Shown here one piece after another: positions 43,770 through 52,127 of a stretch of DNA of 64,000 bases (within the stretch, counting starts at the first letter, position 1; every line of letters begins with the position of its first letter). Source of the stretch: Pseudomonas sp. 30_B. Its GTDB lineage: Bacteria; Pseudomonadota; Gammaproteobacteria; Pseudomonadales; Pseudomonadaceae. The notes beneath the pieces are model-generated. The model made no database searches. It was given only the letters and a program-made list of their open reading frames with translations, and was not told where the DNA came from. The DNA is taken from the NCBI RefSeq assembly GCF_017491605.1, contig NZ_JAFGYY010000025.1, forward strand, positions 1 to 64,000. Direction: 5' to 3'. A program made the position numbers and the translations under genes.

Positions 43770-45041
43770 ATGAGCTACGTCATCGACCGGCGTCTGAACG
43801 GCAAGAACAAGAGCACGGTGAACCGCCAGCGCTTCCTGCGGCGTTACCGTGAGCACATCAAGAAGGCGGTGGAAGAGGCGGTCAGCCGTCGTTCCATCAC
43901 CGACATGGAACATGGCGAACAGATCAGCATTCCCGGCCGCGATATCGACGAGCCGGTGCTGCACCATGGCCGCGGTGGCCGGCAGACCGTCGTCCACCCC
44001 GGCAACAAGGAGTTCACCTCCGGCGAACACATCCCACGGCCCCAGGGCGGCGGTGGCGGCCGCGGTGGCGGCAAGGCCAGCAACCAGGGCGACGGGATAG
44101 ACGACTTCGTCTTCCAGATCACCCAGGAGGAATTCCTCGACTTCATGTTCGAGGACCTGGAGCTGCCCAACCTGGTCAAGCGCCATCTCACCGGCAGCGA
44201 CACCTTCAAGACCGTGCGCGCCGGCATCAGCAACGAAGGCAACCCGTCACGCATCAACATCGTGCGCACCCTGCGTTCGGCCCACGCACGGCGCATCGCC
44301 CTGTCCGGCTCGACCCGCAGCAAGCTGCGCGCGGCGCTGGCCGAACTGGACCGCCTGAAACGCGAGGAACCGGACAACCTGGGCGACATCCAGGACCTGG
44401 AGCAGAAGATCGCCGCCATGCGCGCGCGCATCGACCGGGTGCCGTTCCTCGACACCTTCGACCTCAAGTACAACCTGCTGATCAAGCAGCCCAACCCGAC
44501 TTCCAAGGCCGTGATGTTCTGCCTGATGGACGTCTCCGGCTCGATGACCCAGGCCACCAAGGACATCGCCAAGCGCTTCTTCATCCTGCTCTACCTGTTC
44601 CTCAAGCGGAACTACGAGAAGATCGAAGTGGTGTTCATCCGCCACCACACCAGCGCCCGCGAAGTGGATGAGGAAGAGTTCTTCTACTCCCGCGAGACCG
44701 GCGGCACCATCGTCTCCAGCGCGCTCAAGCTGATGCAGGAAGTGATGGCCGAGCGCTACCCCACCAACGAGTGGAACATCTACGCCGCCCAGGCTTCGGA
44801 TGGCGACAACTGGAACGACGACTCGCCGGTCTGCCGCGATATCCTGATGAAACAGATCATGCCGTTCGTGCAGTACTACACCTACGTCGAGATCACCCCG
44901 CGCGAGCACCAGGCGCTGTGGTTCGAGTACGAGAAGATCCGCGAGAGCTTCGAAGACAGCTTCGCCCAGCAGCAGATCGTCTCCTCCTCGGACATCTATC
45001 CGGTGTTCCGCGAGCTGTTCCAGAGGAGGCTCGTCGCATGA
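43770..45041 (+). CDS. yeaH: DUF444 family protein YeaH
   Basis: A 423-residue protein with a von Willebrand A-like domain: metal-site motif DVSGSMTQ near residue 253. A glycine-rich stretch (PQGGGGGRGGGK, about 92-103) links the N-terminal part. It is almost always between prkA and spoVR; the PrkA kinase is thought to act with it in the stress response, but the molecular role is open. Its last four bases overlap the spoVR start. Confidence 0.94.
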   Translation: MSYVIDRRLNGKNKSTVNRQRFLRRYREHIKKAVEEAVSRRSITDMEHGEQISIPGRDIDEPVLHHGRGGRQTVVHPGNKEFTSGEHIPRPQGGGGGRGGGKASNQGDGIDDFVFQITQEEFLDFMFEDLELPNLVKRHLTGSDTFKTVRAGISNEGNPSRINIVRTLRSAHARRIALSGSTRSKLRAALAELDRLKREEPDNLGDIQDLEQKIAAMRARIDRVPFLDTFDLKYNLLIKQPNPTSKAVMFCLMDVSGSMTQATKDIAKRFFILLYLFLKRNYEKIEVVFIRHHTSAREVDEEEFFYSRETGGTIVSSALKLMQEVMAERYPTNEWNIYAAQASDGDNWNDDSPVCRDILMKQIMPFVQYYTYVEITPREHQALWFEYEKIRESFEDSFAQQQIVSSSDIYPVFRELFQRRLVA

Positions 45042-46591
45042 GCAAGCGTCAGCCGATCGCCACCGGCTCGGAGTGGACCTTCGAGCTGATCCAGCAGTAC
45101 GACCGCGAGATCAGTCGGCTCGCCGAACGCTATGCGCTGGACACCTACCCCAACCAGATCGAGGTGATCACCGCCGAGCAGATGATGGACGCCTACGCCT
45201 CCGTCGGCATGCCCATCGGTTACAACCACTGGTCCTATGGCAAGCACTTCCTCAGCACGGAAAAGAACTACAAGCGCGGCCAGATGGGTCTGGCCTACGA
45301 GATCGTGATCAACTCCGATCCGTGCATCGCCTACCTGATGGAAGAGAACACCCAATGCATGCAGGCGCTGGTGATCGCCCACGCCTGCTACGGGCACAAC
45401 AGCTTCTTCAAGGGCAACTACCTGTTCCGCACCTGGACCGACGCCACCTCGATCATCGATTACCTGGTGTTCGCCAAGTCCTACATCAACAAGTGCGAGG
45501 AGCGTTACGGCATCGACGCCGTGGAGGACCTGCTGGACTCCTGCCACGCCCTGATGAACTACGGCGTCGACCGCTACAAGCGGCCCTACCCGATCTCCGC
45601 AGAGGAAGAGCGGCAGCGCCAGAAGGAGCGCGAGGAGCAGATCCAGCGCCAGGTCAACGACCTCTGGCGGACCATTCCCAAGGCCGGCGGCAAGGACAAG
45701 GAGCAGGCCCTGGCCCGCTACCCCAGCGAGCCGCAGGAGAACATCCTCTACTTCATCGAGAAGAACGCGCCGCTGCTCGAACCCTGGCAGCGCGAAGTGG
45801 TGCGCATCGTGCGCAAGGTGGCGCAGTACTTCTACCCGCAGCGCCAGACCCAGGTGATGAACGAAGGCTGGGCGACCTTCTGGCACTACACCCTGATCAA
45901 CGACCTCTACGACGAGGGCCTGGTCAGCGACGGCTTCATGATGGAGTTCCTCCAGTACCACACCAGCGTGGTCTACCAGCCCGGCTTCGACAGCCCTTAC
46001 TACAGCGGCATCAACCCCTATGCGCTGGGCTTCGCCATGTACCGCGACATCCGCCGCATCTGCGAGAACCCTACAGAGGAGGACAAGCGCTGGTTCCCGG
46101 ACATCGCCGGCAGCGACTGGCTGGCCACCCTGAAGTTCGCCATGAAGAGCTTCAAGGACGAGAGCTTCGTCCTGCAGTTCCTTTCGCCCAAGGTGATCCG
46201 CGAGTTCAAGCTGTTCAGTATCCTCGACGACGACCAGAAGGACGACCTGCTGGTCGACGCCATCCACGACGACGACGGCTACCGCAAGATCCGCGAAACC
46301 CTGGCTGCGCAGTACAACCTCGGCAATCGCGAGCCGAACATCCAGATCTGGGATGTGGACCGCCGCGGCGACCGCTCGCTGACCCTGCGCCACCAGCAGC
46401 ACGACCGCAAACCGCTGGGCGACTCCACCGACGACGTACTCAAGCACCTGCACCGCCTGTGGGGCTTCGACATCCACCTGGAAACCCTGCAGGGCGAGAA
46501 CCTGGTCAACACCTTCCACATGCCCCCAAAGGGTGAACGCGACAGCGAGGAGGGATACCCGCGTCTTGACCTGATCATCCCACCCATTTGA
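45038..46591 (+). CDS. ycgB: SpoVR family protein YcgB
   Basis: A 517-residue protein of the SpoVR family, named after a Bacillus spore-cortex protein but common in non-sporing bacteria. Family blocks include GSEWTFELIQQYDREI, HWSYGKHF, HACYGHNSFF and NEGWATFWHY. Function is not settled; it goes with PrkA and YeaH. ATG at 45038 overlaps the yeaH stop (ATGA) and follows GAGGAGG. Confidence 0.94.
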   Translation: MSKRQPIATGSEWTFELIQQYDREISRLAERYALDTYPNQIEVITAEQMMDAYASVGMPIGYNHWSYGKHFLSTEKNYKRGQMGLAYEIVINSDPCIAYLMEENTQCMQALVIAHACYGHNSFFKGNYLFRTWTDATSIIDYLVFAKSYINKCEERYGIDAVEDLLDSCHALMNYGVDRYKRPYPISAEEERQRQKEREEQIQRQVNDLWRTIPKAGGKDKEQALARYPSEPQENILYFIEKNAPLLEPWQREVVRIVRKVAQYFYPQRQTQVMNEGWATFWHYTLINDLYDEGLVSDGFMMEFLQYHTSVVYQPGFDSPYYSGINPYALGFAMYRDIRRICENPTEEDKRWFPDIAGSDWLATLKFAMKSFKDESFVLQFLSPKVIREFKLFSILDDDQKDDLLVDAIHDDDGYRKIRETLAAQYNLGNREPNIQIWDVDRRGDRSLTLRHQQHDRKPLGDSTDDVLKHLHRLWGFDIHLETLQGENLVNTFHMPPKGERDSEEGYPRLDLIIPPI

Positions 46592-46650
46592 TCGGTTGAC
46601 CGGTGCATCGGACGGCTTCCAGCATGGCGAGACTCCCCGTGGAGATCGCC

Positions 46651-47160
46651 ATGCGCCTGTTCGCCATCCTGCTGCTCTGCCTCGCCGTCGCCACCTGCAC
46701 CAACCCGATGCCGCGCGCCCAGGTTTCCCATACCGCCGACGCACGGCTGTCCGGCCTGCACGACTTCCAGCTGATACCGCCGGAGAACGCCGTCGATGCC
46801 CTGCCCTACCGTAACCGCTACCCACCGATCAACGCCCAGGTGCGCCAAGGCCTGGTCGAGCGCGGCTACCGGGAAAGCGCCACGCCGCAGATCCGCGTCT
46901 ACTACTGGCTGGCATTGCAGGACGCGCCGTTGGAGTTCAAGGTCGACGTGCCGCCGCCCGACCCGCTCGGCCCCTACCTCGCCATCCACCGCCTGCGTGA
47001 CGAAACCGGAACTCTGCGCCTGCGGCTGACCGACATGCAGGAACAGGTGCTCTGGGAGGGTACCGTCAGCACCGGCCTGAGCCCCGCGCACGCGAGCGCC
47101 GCCCTGCTGCAGGACGCCATCGACGCGCTGCTGAAACAGATCCCCACCGCCACGCCATAG
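46651..47160 (+). CDS. DUF4136-like probable lipoprotein
   Basis: A 169-residue exported protein. The N-terminus MRLFAILLLCLAVATC has a lipobox-like end, but Thr before the Cys is unusual, so lipidation is not certain. The rest resembles DUF4136 outer-membrane lipoproteins (YYWLALQDAPLEFKVDVPPP, LWEGTVS). ATG at 46651 follows GGAG at seven bases; an earlier ATG at 46603 would bury the signal. Role unknown. It lies 59 bases after ycgB. Confidence 0.75.
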   Translation: MRLFAILLLCLAVATCTNPMPRAQVSHTADARLSGLHDFQLIPPENAVDALPYRNRYPPINAQVRQGLVERGYRESATPQIRVYYWLALQDAPLEFKVDVPPPDPLGPYLAIHRLRDETGTLRLRLTDMQEQVLWEGTVSTGLSPAHASAALLQDAIDALLKQIPTATP

Positions 47161-47478
47161 CGCCATGCATTACGCCCGCCGCCGTATGAGCAACTGTCTT
47201 TTGGGCTATTCGCTGCGCTTACCCTTCGGGCCGCACTGAAGTGCGTTCAGCGCAAGCGCTGTCCCGCGTTCGCGGGAGAGACGGTGTCGTGCATCGTCCC
47301 CAGCACACGTCATCCCCGCGAACGCGGGGAGCCAGAAAACAACGTAGAGCGGACTCCGTCCGCGATAATCCTCGCAGCGGAGTTCTTCGCGAACGGAGTC
47401 CGCTCCTACGAAAGCCCGCCACGCTTGCCCCACCCGCCACAAACCCCGAAGCTATCCCCCAGAACAGGAGACAGCTTC
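47161..47478. other. Repeat-rich intergenic region upstream of cca
   Basis: No gene seen. It holds CCCGCGTTCGCGGG (47263-47276) and CCCCGCGAACGCGGGG (47314-47329), which are related repeats in opposite orientation, and then REPIN-like copy B. The block looks like a landing site for small repeats. The cca promoter must lie here. Confidence 0.75.
47344..47409. repeat. REPIN-like inverted repeat, copy B
   Basis: Imperfect version of the element at 17674. Arms at 47344-47366 and 47388-47409 share GCGGACTCCGTCCGCG and its complement, but with single-base changes and a different loop, so it is the most decayed of the three copies. Confidence 0.85.
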
Positions 47479-48708
47479 ATGCAGATCTACAAGGTGGGCG
47501 GCGCCGTGCGCGATCGCCTGCTCGGCATCCCCTTCAGCGACACCGACTGGGTCGTGGTCGGCGCCAGCGCCGACGACATGCTCGCCCAGGGCTACCGCCC
47601 GGTCGGCGCCGATTTCCCGGTCTTCCTCCACCCGAAAACCGGCGAGGAATACGCCCTGGCCCGCACCGAACGGAAAAGCGGGCGCGGCTACGGCGGCTTC
47701 ACCTTCTACGCCAGCCCCGACGTCACCCTGGAAGAAGACCTGATCCGCCGCGACCTCACCATCAACGCCATGGCCGAGGACGATCAGGGCACGGTGGTCG
47801 ACCCCTACGGCGGCCAGCAGGACCTCCAGGCACGACTGCTGCGTCACGTCTCCCCCGCCTTCGCCGAAGACCCGCTGCGCGTGCTGCGCGTCGCCCGCTT
47901 CGCCGCCCGCTACGCCCCGCAGGGCTTCTCCGTGGCGCCGGAAACCCTGGAGTTGATGCGCGAACTGTCCGAATCCGGCGAACTGGAAGCCCTGACCGCC
48001 GAACGCAGCTGGAAGGAAATCTCCCGCGCCCTGATGGAACCGCGCCCTGACGTGTTCATCCAGGTCCTGCGCGACTGCGGCGCGCTGGCCGTGCTGATGC
48101 CGGAAGTCGACGCGTTGTTCGGCGTACCGCAGCCGCCAGAACACCATCCGGAAGTGGACACCGGCGAGCACGTGCTGGCCGTGCTGCGCGAGTGCGCCAG
48201 GCGAGACCAGCCGCTGAGCGTACGCTGGGCCTGCCTGGTGCATGACCTGGGCAAGGGCAGGACGCGCGAGGCAGACTGGCCGAAACACCACGCCCATGAA
48301 CACCTCGGCCTGCCGCTGATCGATGCGATCAACGCGCGCTTCAAGGTCCCGCGTGACTGCCAGGAACTGGCGCGACTGGTCGGCGAGTACCACACCCATT
48401 GCCACCGCGCGCTGGAGCTGCGGCCGAACACGATTCTGGAGCTGCTGCAGTCCTTCGACATCTACCGCCGCCCACAGCGCTTCGAGGAGTTCCTCGCCGC
48501 CAGCGAGATGGACGCCCGTGGCCGCCATGGGCTGGAAGAGCGGGAATACCCGCAGGCGAACTACCTGCGCGGCGCGGCACAGGCCGCCCGCGAAGTCGCG
48601 GTGCAGCCGCTATTGGAGAAAGGATACAAGGGCGCCGAACTGGGCGAAGCCCTCAAGCGCGAGCGCCTGACAGCTCTGAAGGCCTACAAGGAAAACTACG
48701 CCGGCTAA
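47479..48708 (+). CDS. cca: CCA-adding tRNA nucleotidyltransferase
   Basis: Adds or repairs the CCA end of tRNAs. The 409-residue class II enzyme has the start YKVGGAVRDRLLG, the metal DxD (FSDTDWVVVG), RRDLTINAMA, and a C-terminal HD domain (HDLGKGRTREADWPKHHAHEH) as in gamma-proteobacterial multifunctional enzymes. ATG at 47479 follows CAGGAGA. The open frame extends upstream over the repeat region and is not part of the protein. Confidence 0.96.
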   Translation: MQIYKVGGAVRDRLLGIPFSDTDWVVVGASADDMLAQGYRPVGADFPVFLHPKTGEEYALARTERKSGRGYGGFTFYASPDVTLEEDLIRRDLTINAMAEDDQGTVVDPYGGQQDLQARLLRHVSPAFAEDPLRVLRVARFAARYAPQGFSVAPETLELMRELSESGELEALTAERSWKEISRALMEPRPDVFIQVLRDCGALAVLMPEVDALFGVPQPPEHHPEVDTGEHVLAVLRECARRDQPLSVRWACLVHDLGKGRTREADWPKHHAHEHLGLPLIDAINARFKVPRDCQELARLVGEYHTHCHRALELRPNTILELLQSFDIYRRPQRFEEFLAASEMDARGRHGLEEREYPQANYLRGAAQAAREVAVQPLLEKGYKGAELGEALKRERLTALKAYKENYAG

Positions 48709-48714
48709 CCGTAG

Positions 48715-48742
48715 GGCGTATAACCGTTCGCGGTTATACGCC
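48715..48742. terminator. Hairpin after cca
   Basis: GGCGTATAACCG (48715-48726), TTCG tetraloop, CGGTTATACGCC (48731-48742), a perfect 12-base stem six bases after the cca stop. No T run follows, so it may be a repeat or an RNA end stabiliser more than an intrinsic terminator. Confidence 0.6.
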
Positions 48743-48765
48743 GATTCACGGGAAGCCAGGCTCTT

Positions 48766-48832
48766 GTAGGAGCGGACTCCGTCCGCGATGAACCCACGTG
48801 CCGTGCGGATCGCGGACGAAGTCCGCTCCTAC
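48766..48832. repeat. REPIN-like inverted repeat, copy C
   Basis: Arms of 24 bases at 48766-48789 and 48809-48832 with one mismatch and a 19-base loop, as in copy A. It separates cca from the convergent folK. Confidence 0.9.
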
Positions 48833-48864
48833 GACTCGTTGCCCAACAGGACACCGCAGCAAGA

Positions 48865-49401
48865 TCAAGCCGCCGGATGCGCCTGGAGCAGCGTCGCCGG
48901 CGTCAGCTCCGTACCGCGCCATTGGAAGGGCACTGGCCAGAGCCGCTGGTCGATCCGCGCCTCGGCCCACAGCTCGGCAAAGCTGCGCTGCACACCCGGA
49001 TGCTTCAGCTGCGGCGCCAGCAGCGACAGCGGCCAGAGCACGAAGGCATTCTTCAACACCTCGGCACGCGGCAGTGTCAGGCCGTCGAACTCGCCGTGCA
49101 GGTCGCCATACAGCAGCACATCGATATCCAAGGGCAGCCCCTTGCGCTCCGGCGCATAGCGGCCGTTGTCCGCCTCGATGTGCTTCAGGCGCAGGCTCAG
49201 CTCTGCCAGCGGCAGGTCGGTACGCGCCACGATCACGAAGTTGTAGAAGGGGCCGCTGCGAATCCCCACCGGCTCGCTCTCGAATACCGGCGAGCAGTGG
49301 ATATCCTCGAGGAAGCCGTCCAGCGCCTCGAGTCCGGCAAGCAGATGGCGCTCGCGCTCGAAGTTGCTGCCCAGCCCCAGGTAGACCGTCGTCAGCGGCA
49401 T
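48865..49401 (-). CDS. folK: 2-amino-4-hydroxy-6-hydroxymethyldihydropteridine pyrophosphokinase
   Basis: Transfers pyrophosphate from ATP to the pterin in folate synthesis. The 178-residue protein has the start YLGLGSNFERE and the catalytic PLDIDVLLYGD block. ATG at 49401 lies ten bases inside the folB frame, so folB-folK are coupled. Pseudomonas often carries a second folK with panBC; this one goes with folB. Confidence 0.95.
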   Translation of the reverse strand: MPLTTVYLGLGSNFERERHLLAGLEALDGFLEDIHCSPVFESEPVGIRSGPFYNFVIVARTDLPLAELSLRLKHIEADNGRYAPERKGLPLDIDVLLYGDLHGEFDGLTLPRAEVLKNAFVLWPLSLLAPQLKHPGVQRSFAELWAEARIDQRLWPVPFQWRGTELTPATLLQAHPAA

Positions 49402-49745
49402 CCGCGTTCGATCTCCACACCCACGCCGATAGCCGCCGCAACGGCGCCGGGCTTGGTGACCTTGAGGCGCAGCCACTGAATGCCGAACTCCGTCATCAGC
49501 AGCGCGGCCAGGCGCTCGGCAAAGGTTTCCACCAGCTGGAAATGCGCGTCACGGGCGAACGCCATCACGCGCTCGGAGAGCACGGCGTAGTCCAGGGCCT
49601 TGGCGATGTCGTCGTCGGCCGCTGCCGGGCGGTTGTCCCAACCCAGCGTCAGGTCCAGGCGCAGGCACTGCCGGATACCCCGTTCCCAGTCGTAGACGCC
49701 GATCACGGTGTCCACTTCCAGCCCCTCGATGAAAACTCTGTCCAC
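49392..49745 (-). CDS. folB: Dihydroneopterin aldolase
   Basis: Cleaves dihydroneopterin in folate synthesis. 117 residues with DRVFIEGLEVDTVIGVYDWER and the catalytic lysine in LKVTKPGAV. GTG at 49745 gives the same N-terminus I recall for P. aeruginosa; an ATG at 49754 is only one base from its GGAG, while the GTG has a workable spacing of ten. It is divergent from plsY. Confidence 0.94.
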   Translation of the reverse strand: MDRVFIEGLEVDTVIGVYDWERGIRQCLRLDLTLGWDNRPAAADDDIAKALDYAVLSERVMAFARDAHFQLVETFAERLAALLMTEFGIQWLRLKVTKPGAVAAAIGVGVEIERGCR

Positions 49746-49825
49746 TGACTGCATGCTCCAAGGCGACACGACAAGCGGCCGGCGCCCCGTTAGAATCGGA
49801 AACGACCTCGTCTCCGGTGGAAACC

Positions 49826-50395
49826 ATGTTCTGGTTCTTGGCGATCCTCGCCTACCTGCTCGGATCACTGTCCTTCGCGGTACTCCTCAGTCGCCTGTTC
49901 GGCACCGCCGACCCGCGCGCCAGCGGCTCGGGCAACCCCGGCGCCACCAACATGCTGCGCCTGGCCGGCAAGAAGATCGCCATCCTCACCCTGCTCGGCG
50001 ACCTCGCCAAGGGGCTGATTTCCGTCCTCGTCGCCCGCCTGATCGGCCTGACCGACATGGAGCAGGCCTGGGTCGGCCTGGCGGCGGTAATCGGCCACCT
50101 CTACCCGCTGTACTTCAATTTCCGTGGCGGTAAGGGCGTCGCCACCGCCGCCGGCATGCTGCTGGCGCTCTACCCGCCCGCCGCGCTCCTCGCTGCAGCG
50201 GCCTGGCTGGTCACCTTCAAGCTCTCACGCACCAGCTCGCTCGCATCCCTGGTCGCGACCCCGCTGACCCTGCCGCTGCTGGCCTGGCAGGAGCCGTCGG
50301 CGTTGCTGCCGATGACCGTGCTCACCGGCCTGATCGTCTGGCGTCACCGCAGCAACCTGCGCGATCTCATCGCCGGACGCGAACGGCACTTCTGA
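49826..50395 (+). CDS. plsY: Glycerol-3-phosphate acyltransferase PlsY
   Basis: Inner-membrane enzyme that moves an acyl group from acyl-phosphate to glycerol-3-phosphate in phospholipid synthesis. 189 residues, about five helices, with the three motifs GSGNPGATNMLR, GHLYPLYFNFRGGKGVAT and a late RTSSLASL segment. ATG at 49826 follows GGTGG; the in-frame GTG at 49817 is less likely. The 93 bases to the tsaD stop hold no gene. Confidence 0.95.
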   Translation: MFWFLAILAYLLGSLSFAVLLSRLFGTADPRASGSGNPGATNMLRLAGKKIAILTLLGDLAKGLISVLVARLIGLTDMEQAWVGLAAVIGHLYPLYFNFRGGKGVATAAGMLLALYPPAALLAAAAWLVTFKLSRTSSLASLVATPLTLPLLAWQEPSALLPMTVLTGLIVWRHRSNLRDLIAGRERHF

Positions 50396-50488
50396 TCCAC
50401 CAGCTTCCTGTCCGGCAAACCGCGCTGCAAGCGAAAAAACGGCCCATGCCGCTCAGAGCATGTGCCGCGTCGTTTGCAGCGTCATTAT

Positions 50489-51514
50489 TCAGATCGCCGG
50501 CAGCGACTCCATTGGCCAGCGCGCCTGCACGCCGATCGACGGACCATCCTTCTGCCCGGCCAGCAACCGCTGGCAGCCAGCATAGGCGATCATCGCGCCG
50601 TTATCGGTGCAGAAGCGCGGACGGGCGTAGAACACCTGGCCCTTCATCTCACCGAGCATCTTTTCCAGATGCTGGCGCAGCGCCTGGTTGGCACTCACAC
50701 CACCGGCGATCACCAGGCTTTTCAGGTGCGTCTGCTTGAGCGCGCGGCGGCACTTGATGGTCAGGGTCTCCACCACCGCCGTCTGGAACGCCAGGGCGAT
50801 ATCGCAGCGGGTCTGCTCGCTGTCGTCACCGGCTTCGACGCAACGCTGCCAGGTGTTCAGGGCGAAGGTCTTGAGGCCGCTGAAGCTGAAATCGAGGCCG
50901 GGACGGTCGGTCATCGGCCGAGGGAAGACAAAGCGACCAGCGGTGCCGCTCGCGGCCAGGCGTGCGATCTCGGGGCCACCGGGATAGGCAAGACCGAGCA
51001 GTTTGGCGGTCTTGTCGAAGGCCTCGCCGGCAGCGTCGTCCACGGACTCACCGAGAACCTGGTAACGGCCGATGCCATCCACGCGCACCAGTTGGGTATG
51101 GCCACCGGAGACCAACAAGGCGACGAACGGAAACTGCGGCGGCTGCTCTTCCAGCATCGGCGCCAGCAAGTGGCCTTCCATATGGTGCACGCCGACGGCC
51201 GGCACACCCCAGGCGAACGCCATGGCCTGTGCGCAGGATGCGCCGACCAGCAGCGCGCCCACCAGGCCGGGGCCGGCGGTGTAGGCAATGGCGTCGATGT
51301 TCTCGGCCGTGCAGCCGGACTCGTCCAGCACCTGGCGGATCAGCGGCAGCATGCGCTTGACGTGGTCACGGGAGGCCAGCTCGGGGACCACGCCGCCGTA
51401 CAGGCGGTGCAGGTCGATCTGGCTGAACAGCGCGTCGGCCAGAAGACCCTTTTCGCTGTCGTAAAGTGCGACGCCGGTCTCGTCGCAGGAGGTTTCCAAC
51501 CCCAGCACTAGCAT
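50489..51514 (-). CDS. tsaD: tRNA threonylcarbamoyladenosine synthase subunit TsaD
   Basis: Transfers threonylcarbamoyl to A37 of tRNAs reading ANN codons, working with TsaB and TsaE. The 341-residue ASKHA protein has the start VLGLETSCDETGVALYD, the metal-binding VHHMEGH and the ATP-site SGGHTQL. Divergent from rpsU, the standard order around the macromolecular synthesis operon; the 201-base gap holds both promoters. Confidence 0.97.
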   Translation of the reverse strand: MLVLGLETSCDETGVALYDSEKGLLADALFSQIDLHRLYGGVVPELASRDHVKRMLPLIRQVLDESGCTAENIDAIAYTAGPGLVGALLVGASCAQAMAFAWGVPAVGVHHMEGHLLAPMLEEQPPQFPFVALLVSGGHTQLVRVDGIGRYQVLGESVDDAAGEAFDKTAKLLGLAYPGGPEIARLAASGTAGRFVFPRPMTDRPGLDFSFSGLKTFALNTWQRCVEAGDDSEQTRCDIALAFQTAVVETLTIKCRRALKQTHLKSLVIAGGVSANQALRQHLEKMLGEMKGQVFYARPRFCTDNGAMIAYAGCQRLLAGQKDGPSIGVQARWPMESLPAI

Positions 51515-51715
51515 GGGTTCGAGCCTTTATTCTGGGCAAATTTGAAGCCGCGCATCATAATCGGCGGCTTGGCTTCGGACCAGCGCTTTTCGATCGGAGG
51601 CTTTGCATTCCTTCGCCCGAACGTTTAATATCCGCAACCCTTGAAAACCGCCGACTCCCGAACCAACTGTCAGGAGCGCGATAAACCCCCGGTAATCATT
51701 GAAGGTACGACCTGG

Positions 51716-51931
51716 ATGCCCGCCGTCAAAGTTAAAGAGAACGAACCCTTCGACGTAGCCCTGCGTCGTTTCAAGCGCTCCTGCGAAAAAGCAGGCGTAC
51801 TGGCCGAAGTCCGTAGCCGCGAGTTCTACGAAAAGCCGACCGCCGAGCGTAAGCGCAAGGCCGCTGCCGCTGTTAAGCGTCACGCCAAGAAAGTGCAGCG
51901 CGAGCAGCGCCGCCGCGAGCGCCTGTACTGA
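51716..51931 (+). CDS. rpsU: 30S ribosomal protein S21
   Basis: Small-subunit protein needed for initiation on native mRNA. The 71-residue protein PAVKVKENEPFDVALRRFKR... ends in the basic tail REQRRRERLY. ATG at 51716 gives the known N-terminus, with GAAGG about eleven bases upstream. First gene of the rpsU-dnaG-rpoD operon that links ribosome, replication and transcription. Confidence 0.97.
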   Translation: MPAVKVKENEPFDVALRRFKRSCEKAGVLAEVRSREFYEKPTAERKRKAAAAVKRHAKKVQREQRRRERLY

Positions 51932-52007
51932 GTTACAGCGCTTCGTCGCACGCTTTCCGCATCGCCCGGCCCACTCGCCGGGCGAGTGCCTGAAACAAGG
52001 CACAAAT

Positions 52008-52042
52008 ACTCCGATTCGCGTTCGCGAACTTCGGAGTTTTTT
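52008..52042 (+). terminator. Internal terminator between rpsU and dnaG
   Basis: ACTCCGA (52008-52014) and TCGGAGT (52031-52037) frame an inner TTCGCG/CGCGAA stem, followed by T6. A terminator at this place in the macromolecular synthesis operon lowers dnaG expression relative to rpsU in E. coli; the same layout is seen here. Confidence 0.88.
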
Positions 52043-52127
52043 GCTTTTCCAGCCCATGCTTATTTTGCAAGCCCACGACTAGCCGCCCGCGGCTATGCTT
52101 GGGTCCACCCTGCGTCCCGATGAGTCT

